Assembly: GCF_039541875.1 (NCBI RefSeq)
Contig: NZ_BAABHB010000002.1
Location: forward strand, 558,001-622,000
Direction of reading: 5' to 3'
DNA from: Nibrella viscosa
Lineage (GTDB): Bacteria > Bacteroidota > Bacteroidia > Cytophagales > Spirosomataceae
DNA length: 64,000 bases
The notes under the pieces: model-generated
Database searches by the model: none
Told to the model about the DNA's origin: nothing
What the model saw: the letters and a program-made list of their open reading frames with translations, nothing else
In this document: piece by piece, positions 58,592 through 64,000 of the stretch
How positions within the stretch are numbered: position 1 is the stretch's first letter
Layout: the number at the start of each line of letters is the position of its first letter
Program-made: the position numbers and the translations under genes

Positions 58592-59853
58592 CTATCAGCT
58601 AAAAATAAAAACATTTCGGCGGCATGCCAGGTGTGGGGGAAGCTGAGCTTTTGCTTCATCAGGCTTTTATCCAGAATGGTCATACCGGCATACCTGGCAT
58701 TACTGGCCTGCTGCTCCCACGATAGCGGATAACTTAAATTACCCACCAGACCCCGCCGGGTGGGGGTACCGGTACGCCGGTTGAAATGGTCTTCGGCCCA
58801 CACCAGATACGGGTAGTTTTTGCCGGAGCCCTCGTCAAATTCTTTGCCCGGAACATGCTGGTCAGTATAGGCCCACCAGAACAGGGCGGAGTAACTGTCG
58901 TATACTTTCGGAATAGAAAACGAGTCGGGCAGGCCAAGCGATTGCATTCCAAATTTCAGCCATTTGGTCTGATAAACCGGGTGTTCGGCGTAGTCGGTCT
59001 GGCCGGTGAGGTACAGCGCTTGTGGCGACAGGGAAGCCGGGGAGGGTTGAGAAACCGACCTGACGGTTACAGTGTCGGCTGGGCCGGCCGGGAAGGGTTT
59101 GGAAAACCGCTGTACGGAGTCGAGCACCATCCTCACTGCCGGATGTTTCTGGTCCGAGACGAGAGATACCAGATACAGCACCTGCCCGAGGTTGTCGGGT
59201 TCGCTGATACCGTGATTGTTCCGGTCGAACGGGTCGCGGATTTTCAGGATCCAGTCTCGGATCAGGTGCAGGTTGCTGGTCTGCTGCATCACCATGCCCA
59301 TTAGCGCAGCATCGCGGAACCAAGGTGTGGCGTATACCAGAAAGTTGGGTACCGGTTTGCCGCCAATTACGTTAATCAGTACTTCGTGGTGCAGCACCCG
59401 CAGTACCGGCCCATATTTCTTATCCGAAAAAGCGGGTAGGGAGATACGGCTGCGAGTGCCTTTGACCAGTTGGGGAGCCTTGCCCGGCTGATACATCCAG
59501 ACGCCGGTTTCGTCTTCCCGGAGCTGAACGGTGGTACTGTCCATCAGCGTCAGGTGAACCAGGTATTCCGACGGCACGATCAGGGCCTGCTGCACCCGCC
59601 ACTGCTCCACTATATGACCGGTAAGGGCTTCTACCAGCCGGCCCTGCTGGTAAATCAGCTTGGTCCGGTTGCCCATCCCGAACAGGAAAAACGGTAAATC
59701 CGGCAACTCCCGCTGCCGGGTATATTCCTGCCGTAGCAAGGCGAGGTTCTGCCGGTATACCGCCAGCGCTCCCTGCGGGTCGGGGTGCATGACCGGGGCC
59801 TTCTGGGCCTGGGCCGCCGTCATGAACAGGAAAAATAGAAGAGCTTTTGACAT
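58585..59853 (-). CDS. Secreted protein, possibly an (alpha/alpha)6-type glycoside-related protein
   Basis: The 422-residue protein has a signal peptide (about 1-16, ending AAQAQ) and a helical mature region with many Trp/Tyr motifs (ATPWFRDAALMGMVMQQT, ISEPDNLGQVLYLVS, ALFWWAYTDQH). The WFRDAAL motif and regular helices suggest an (alpha/alpha)6 barrel like in many sugar-processing enzymes, but a catalytic pair cannot be named. It lies between the ribokinase and the sugar permease fragment, which supports a link with sugar use. Confidence 0.6.
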   Translation of the reverse strand: MSKALLFFLFMTAAQAQKAPVMHPDPQGALAVYRQNLALLRQEYTRQRELPDLPFFLFGMGNRTKLIYQQGRLVEALTGHIVEQWRVQQALIVPSEYLVHLTLMDSTTVQLREDETGVWMYQPGKAPQLVKGTRSRISLPAFSDKKYGPVLRVLHHEVLINVIGGKPVPNFLVYATPWFRDAALMGMVMQQTSNLHLIRDWILKIRDPFDRNNHGISEPDNLGQVLYLVSLVSDQKHPAVRMVLDSVQRFSKPFPAGPADTVTVRSVSQPSPASLSPQALYLTGQTDYAEHPVYQTKWLKFGMQSLGLPDSFSIPKVYDSYSALFWWAYTDQHVPGKEFDEGSGKNYPYLVWAEDHFNRRTGTPTRRGLVGNLSYPLSWEQQASNARYAGMTILDKSLMKQKLSFPHTWHAAEMFLFLADSQ

Positions 59854-59863
59854 AGGTGAACCA

Positions 59864-59915
59864 GAATTTCATTCCGGTTATTTGTGCTGTTGTAAACCGG
59901 AATTTCATTCCGGTT
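59864..59915. repeat. Duplicated inverted-repeat element in the ribokinase intergenic region
   Basis: GAATTTCATTCCGGTTAT occurs at 59864-59881 and again at 59900-59917, 36 bases apart. The second copy extends to AACCGGAAT-TTC-ATTCCGGTT, a nine-pair inverted repeat (59895-59915). It lies between the ribokinase stop and the start of the next gene and may be an operator or a small dispersed repeat. Confidence 0.65.
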
Positions 59916-59924
59916 ATCCATATT

Positions 59925-60908
59925 CTATTCCGTGTTACGCTCCTCGTTTACAGGTAGAACCTGTGTTGACGGCTCACCGTCGATACGTTCCAGTTCCGCC
60001 CGCGTGGGCATACTGGCCTGGGCACCCAGGCGCGTAACGGAGAGCGATGCAGCCTGACAGGCGAAGGCGGCTGCATCGGGCAGGGGCATCCCTTCAGACA
60101 GCGCTACTGCCAGGGCACCGTTAAAGCAGTCGCCGGCGGCAGTTGTGTCCAGGGCAGTAACGGCCGGAGCCGGAATAATCGTAGATAGCGCTTCGGTATG
60201 CAGGTAAACGCCTTTACGGCCCAGGGTGATAATGACGTTGGCAACGCCTAGCGCCCGCAGTCGCCGGGCGGCAATACCGGCGGTTTCTTCGTCGGTGACC
60301 TCCGTATGCGTGAGCAGGCCGGCTTCGGTTTCGTTGGGGGTAATCAGGTGCAGAAAGGGATATAGGCCAAACGGCAGCGGTCGGGCGGGGGCGGGGTTCA
60401 GAATTACCCGCAGGCCGCGTTCGTAGCTGCGCCGGATCACGTGCTCCACCGTCTCTATAGGTGTTTCCAGTTGCAGCAGCACGATGGTGTCGGGTTCGGT
60501 GGCTTCCAGAGCTGCGTCGGTTTCGTCGGGCTGCAGGTTGGCGTTAGCCCCCGAAGCAACCGTAATCGTATTTTCGCCCCGGGCATCAACGTTGATGAGG
60601 GCGACGCCTGAAGGTTCGTCCGGGTCGGTGACCATGTGGGCTGTCCGGATGCCTTCCTCGGCAAACTGCCGGATGGCCTGCTCGCCAAACAGATCCCTGC
60701 CTACTTTGGCTACAAACGTAACCGCGCTACGGCTGCTTATTCCGGCAAGCCGGGCGGCCGCTACGGCCTGATTTGCTCCTTTGCCACCGGGGTTCATCAG
60801 GAAGGTGCCGCCGAGCACGGTTTCGCCGGGGGCGGGTAGCTTTTCGGTTTTTACGACCATGTCGGTATTCGAACTACCGACCACCAGAATCTGACCAGGC
60901 ATAAACAA
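59925..60908 (-). CDS. rbsK: Ribokinase (PfkB family)
   Basis: The 327-residue protein has the PfkB N-terminal signature (NTDMVVKTEKLPAPGETVLGGTFLMNPGGKGANQAVAAARL) and the C-terminal ATP/catalytic motif (ALDTTAAGDCFNGALAVAL with base Asp in AAGD). GGKGANQAVA is typical of ribokinases, which make ribose 5-phosphate from ribose. A short start at MPGQIL (60902) is also possible. It is the first gene of a minus-strand cluster with a secreted protein and a permease fragment. Confidence 0.88.
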   Translation of the reverse strand: MFMPGQILVVGSSNTDMVVKTEKLPAPGETVLGGTFLMNPGGKGANQAVAAARLAGISSRSAVTFVAKVGRDLFGEQAIRQFAEEGIRTAHMVTDPDEPSGVALINVDARGENTITVASGANANLQPDETDAALEATEPDTIVLLQLETPIETVEHVIRRSYERGLRVILNPAPARPLPFGLYPFLHLITPNETEAGLLTHTEVTDEETAGIAARRLRALGVANVIITLGRKGVYLHTEALSTIIPAPAVTALDTTAAGDCFNGALAVALSEGMPLPDAAAFACQAASLSVTRLGAQASMPTRAELERIDGEPSTQVLPVNEERNTE

Positions 60909-61064
60909 TGCGTAATGGTTGAAAAGCCCTGCTGTTTCGTATGGTTAACGACGCCTAAGTAAGCAAAATTTACCTAGACCACAAGCTCCGGAACGGTCTC
61001 AACCAGGGGTAGCCTAAACATTTTTGCCCGGCCGCGTATTAGATAGTACTCAATTGCAGGAAAC

Positions 61065-62471
61065 ATGGGCAGAACACATAACCTCACCGGCAAAGACCTC
61101 CGGCGTATTGGTTACCCGGAAGGCAAGGTCATCAGCATTGCGCTACAGGTGATGCAGCAGCATTTTAAACATTCCAAACCGTCGGAAGCCCTGGAACTGC
61201 TGGAGAAAGTCCGCGAAAATCCCGGTGATTACCTGAAAAACCCGACTTTGGGAAAAATTGCGGCCGAACTCGTACCAAAACCCAAAGCCGGTCCCGATGA
61301 AATACCGCTCAGTGAATCGCGCAAAGAATATACCGTCTTTGGCGCGGACCATATTGAAACCGGGGCCATCAACCAGATGGAAATCGCTATGCGCCTGCCT
61401 GTAGCTACCGCCGGTGCCCTCATGCCCGATGCTCACCAGGGGTACGGCTTACCCATCGGTGGCGTACTGGCAACCGAAAACGCCGTTATCCCGTACGGGG
61501 TAGGAGTCGATATTGGCTGCCGCATGTGCCTCACCCTGTATGACCTGCCGGAGCATAGGCTCTACAGTGAAACCAGCCGGCTGAAAAACATTCTTCAGCG
61601 CGAGACTTTGTTCGGGGCCGGGCGGGAATTTCCCAAACCGATGGATGATGAGGTGCTGGCCCGCAAAGAATTTAAAGAGATTCCGCTGCTGCGCGGTTTG
61701 CACGCTAAAGCGGTGCGACAGATCGGCTCGTCGGGCTCGGGCAATCACTTTGTGGAGTTTGGGGTGGTGGAGATCACCGACGAAAAAAACGGGTTTGCTG
61801 TGCCACCCGGCCGGTACCTGGCCCTGCTGTCGCATTCGGGCTCGCGGGGCCTGGGGGCCAGCATTGCCGATCATTTCACAAAAGTGGCCATGTACCGCAC
61901 CCCGCTGCCCCGCGAAGCCAAACACCTGGCCTGGCTGGATCTGGATTCGGCCGACGGGCAGGAGTACTGGGCCTGCATGAACCTGGCCGGCGATTATGCC
62001 TCCGCCTGCCACCATCAGATTCACCGCAAGGTAGGCCGGGCGCTGGGCGAAAACCCAATAGCCCTGGTGGAGAACCACCATAATTTTGCCTGGAAAGAGC
62101 AGCATGAAGGGCGAGAACTGATTGTTCACCGCAAAGGCGCTACCCCGGCCGGCAAGGGTGTCCTGGGCATTATTCCCGGCTCCATGACACATCCCGGCTT
62201 TATTGTGCGGGGGCGGGGAGAGCCTACGTCGCTGGATTCGGCCGCGCACGGGGCCGGTCGCCGGATGTCGCGGGCTGCGGCCAAAAACAGCATTACCTGG
62301 AACCAGGTCAACGACGTGCTGAAACATAACGGCATCACCCTCCTGGGCGGAGGGCTCGACGAAGCGCCTATGGTCTACAAAGACATCAACCAGGTCATGG
62401 CCTTCCAGCGCGACCTGGTCGATGTCGTCGGCACCTTCACCCCCAAAATCGTCCGCATGGATGATAAATAA
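61065..62471 (+). CDS. rtcB: RtcB family RNA ligase
   Basis: The 468-residue protein has the RtcB signatures: metal-binding DAHQGYGLPIGGVLA, GVDIGCRMC (metal-binding Cys), GSSGSGNHFVEFG, LSHSGSRGLG, ENHHNFAW, VHRKGATPA, and AAHGAGRRMSR with the His that forms the GMP adduct. It joins RNA 2',3'-cyclic phosphate or 3'-phosphate ends to 5'-OH ends using GTP and Mn2+. No RtcA or RtcR gene is seen. It has its own transcript and a strong terminator. Confidence 0.93.
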   Translation: MGRTHNLTGKDLRRIGYPEGKVISIALQVMQQHFKHSKPSEALELLEKVRENPGDYLKNPTLGKIAAELVPKPKAGPDEIPLSESRKEYTVFGADHIETGAINQMEIAMRLPVATAGALMPDAHQGYGLPIGGVLATENAVIPYGVGVDIGCRMCLTLYDLPEHRLYSETSRLKNILQRETLFGAGREFPKPMDDEVLARKEFKEIPLLRGLHAKAVRQIGSSGSGNHFVEFGVVEITDEKNGFAVPPGRYLALLSHSGSRGLGASIADHFTKVAMYRTPLPREAKHLAWLDLDSADGQEYWACMNLAGDYASACHHQIHRKVGRALGENPIALVENHHNFAWKEQHEGRELIVHRKGATPAGKGVLGIIPGSMTHPGFIVRGRGEPTSLDSAAHGAGRRMSRAAAKNSITWNQVNDVLKHNGITLLGGGLDEAPMVYKDINQVMAFQRDLVDVVGTFTPKIVRMDDK

Positions 62472-62503
62472 CGAAAAAGGCAGCAAAGCTGCCTTTTTCG
62501 TTA
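62469..62503. terminator. Bidirectional terminator between rtcB and the convergent small gene
   Basis: A 16-pair perfect stem, CGAAAAAGGCAGC / GCTGCCTTTTTCG with further TAA/TTA pairing, has an AAA loop. T5 on each strand makes it usable in both directions. Its right side overlaps the end of the gene at 62501. Confidence 0.85.
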
Positions 62504-62767
62504 ATGCCCACCCCCGTAAGCCGGCTTGTCCAGGTCGGGTTTGCCGTCGCGGTTGCGGTTGGGGTTCATTTCACGAACGTTTTCGCCGATGCTGTCGCCG
62601 GTCATGTATTTATCTTCGTATTCGTTGGGCGGCAGATCGGGAATGTCCTCCTCGGGGAGTTCTGAACCGGGTAAGTCGGCTCCTGACCGATCGGCTAAAC
62701 CATCAGGCGAGATCGCCTGCTTGGCACGGATGATGTCTTCTTTGTCTTCGTTTTCCTGATTTGCCAT
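62501..62767 (-). CDS. Small acidic protein of unknown function
   Basis: The 88-residue protein is polar, acidic and probably disordered (ISPDGLADRSGADLPGSELPEEDIPDLPPNEYEDKYMTGDSIGENVREMNPNRNRDGKPDLDKP). It has no signal peptide or membrane segment. It lies 56 bases behind the baeRF gene on the same strand. Family unknown. Confidence 0.65.
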   Translation of the reverse strand: MANQENEDKEDIIRAKQAISPDGLADRSGADLPGSELPEEDIPDLPPNEYEDKYMTGDSIGENVREMNPNRNRDGKPDLDKPAYGGGH

Positions 62768-62823
62768 AACGTTGTTGGTTTCGTTGTTCTCTATAAAACC
62801 GGAAAGGGCCGTTTTGTTTTCGG

Positions 62824-63996
62824 TTAGAAGCGATAAAGGGCCGTTACCTTCAGATTTTCCTGATCGGGCAGCAGATCTACCTGTTCCATCAGGTACACCT
62901 CGCCCCCGTTGCGGAGGGTAAGCAGGGCCACTTTGTCGATCAGCGCTTCATCCTGCGCCTGCTGCTCATCGTGGAGGGTGGCCTGTAGGGTCTGCTCATC
63001 GAAATGACCCCAGATCTGAGCGTCCTGCCGCACAAACAGCGTATCGATCCGGCCGGTAACGGCGGCTTCCAGAATGTGTCTAATGTCTTTAGACACCCGG
63101 TCGTTGCCGCTGCTGTTCTGGTACTGCGTTACGCGTTTATCGCGGATACCCACAAAGTAATCGCCCAGCAGTTCGTTGGCCATCTGGTGGAGTTCACCGG
63201 GCTGCGTATGGTCGAAATTACCGGTTGGGCCGGTTTCGTGCAGGTGCGGATAGGTATTGACCTGCCGGTAGATCGGCTGCAGGTATTCGACCGACGCCAC
63301 AACCAGCGGCAGGTTGTCGGGTTCCAGAATAGGGCGGAGGCTTTCATCCACCATCCGAAAATAATCGGCCAGCAGGTGATCTTTCTCTTTGTTCACCAGG
63401 CTGGCATCGTCGCTGCGGTACACGGCCCCGGCGGTTGCGCGGGCACGGGTGCGTTCCTGCAACTGCTCTTCAAAATCGTAGTACTGCGTCACTTCTTCAA
63501 TGCCCTCCGGCAGCAGATGACCGGTTTCGACTTCGCGGATAAAAAACTCATCGGCTTTAAAGAGCTTGCAGCCGTTTTTGCCCAGGTGCAGCAGGTGATA
63601 CTGACGGGGTGGCTGGGCAAACCGCAGCACCGGCCTGATACTAAACCGCTGGCTCACCTCCATGTGTTCCTCAAAAGCAACCGGGCTGTGGAAAAACTCA
63701 AAATAATCCTGATTGCGGAAGATGGCCAGCCCTTCGGACTGGTAGCGCCAGAACACCCAGTCGTCGAGTAAGGCTTCAATGGGTTTCAGCAAATCGGCAA
63801 TCTCATTGCTTTTCAGCCCGCGCTCAGGAAGCAGCAGCCGAAGTTCCTGAATCCGGTTTTTGAGCCGGAGGGTATCGTACCCCTCGTTGACTTCAAAGCC
63901 TTTACGATGGGTGGGCAGATAAATAGAGATGCAGTGATGATTGGCCTGGTCGGCCAGTTCCAGAATCTTCTGCTTGTTTAAATCCAGTGTGTTCAT
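62824..63996 (-). CDS. baeRF-family (archaeo-eukaryotic release factor-like) protein
   Basis: The 390-residue protein has the plan of bacterial archaeo-eukaryotic release factor-like (baeRF) proteins: an N-terminal domain starting ISIYLPTHRKGFEVNEGYDTLRLKNRIQEL, a central RNase H-like part (LLHLGKNGCKLFKADEF ... PLVVASVEYLQPIYRQV), and a C-terminal L7Ae-like part (ILEAAVTGRIDTLFVRQDAQIWGHFDE). The members are thought to act on ribosomes under stress; the role is not proven. It starts four bases from the right edge and is complete. A small acidic protein gene follows. Confidence 0.8.
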   Translation of the reverse strand: MNTLDLNKQKILELADQANHHCISIYLPTHRKGFEVNEGYDTLRLKNRIQELRLLLPERGLKSNEIADLLKPIEALLDDWVFWRYQSEGLAIFRNQDYFEFFHSPVAFEEHMEVSQRFSIRPVLRFAQPPRQYHLLHLGKNGCKLFKADEFFIREVETGHLLPEGIEEVTQYYDFEEQLQERTRARATAGAVYRSDDASLVNKEKDHLLADYFRMVDESLRPILEPDNLPLVVASVEYLQPIYRQVNTYPHLHETGPTGNFDHTQPGELHQMANELLGDYFVGIRDKRVTQYQNSSGNDRVSKDIRHILEAAVTGRIDTLFVRQDAQIWGHFDEQTLQATLHDEQQAQDEALIDKVALLTLRNGGEVYLMEQVDLLPDQENLKVTALYRF

Positions 63997-64000
63997 AGTG

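Noticed and set aside
61449..62486. 345-codon minus-strand frame opposite rtcB
   Set aside because: rtcB is unmistakable, so the opposite frame is a shadow.

Overview
The window looks like a chromosome segment of a Bacteroidota species, most likely order Cytophagales and close to the Spirosoma group. This rests on the protein families present (DUF4157/eCIS proteins, an SPW-VKOR protein, baeRF, YdcZ-type DMT, FbaB-type aldolase), on promoters of the Bacteroidota form (TTTG, about 18 bases, TAnnTTTG; clearest at 9865-9894), on the lack of clear Shine-Dalgarno sequences, and on a moderately GC-rich coding style. No rRNA, tRNA, CRISPR array or complete insertion sequence was recognised. The taxonomic placement is inference.

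Layout. (1) 1-9822: the right end of an extracellular contractile injection system (eCIS)-like locus. It holds a truncated unknown gene, a giant protein with an N-terminal DUF4157 (eCIS core) leader and a C-terminal PD-(D/E)XK nuclease-like domain, a small unknown protein (possible partner or immunity protein), a second DUF4157 protein with an M35-like metallopeptidase domain, and an AAA+ ATPase. (2) 9865-12102: a MarR repressor overlapping a secreted serine hydrolase, then a broken hydrolase copy. (3) 12311-16560: a two-component system, an eight-unit regulatory array, a small membrane protein and a SulP transporter. (4) 16579-20643: a methyltransferase, small proteins, a decayed endonuclease-family gene, an AT-rich secreted protein with a 72-base near-perfect palindrome, and a transposase remnant. 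(5) 20644-26847: a TolC / lipoprotein / RND pump / adaptor efflux operon. (6) 26844-43849: an ion and metal homeostasis block with a cation/proton antiporter, ClC channel, voltage-gated-type channel, ZIP-like protein, two P-type ATPases, CDF transporter with a half-size binding protein and a metallochaperone, AI-2E-type permease, SPW-VKOR-SPW protein, and an ArsR-rhodanese regulator. (7) 43875-47155: a sterol desaturase-like protein, a BNR-repeat protein and a broken class I aldolase. (8) 47474-55386: a second two-component system, MscS channel, envelope lipoproteins, a beta-barrel protein and a PRC-barrel protein. (9) 55483-63996: unknown proteins, a PD-(D/E)XK nuclease, a DMT transporter, a ribokinase with a truncated sugar permease, RtcB and a baeRF protein.

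The most striking unlisted structure is a family of regulatory arrays made of TTCTAA-like hexamers repeated at exactly 11 bases. The best has eight units (14382-14464). Shorter arrays lie ahead of the small coiled-coil gene at 18060, the efflux operon at 20644, the response regulator at 47474, the small membrane gene at 49622, and both divergent envelope operons around 53635-54029. At 18060, 20644 and 54030 the last hexamer lies 11 bases before a -7-like element; at 14531 the gap is 22 bases. This is the pattern expected for tandem binding of an OmpR-family response regulator. Two such regulators are encoded here, and each kinase gene is followed directly by an array and a small membrane protein. 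I read this as one envelope-stress regulon spread over the window.
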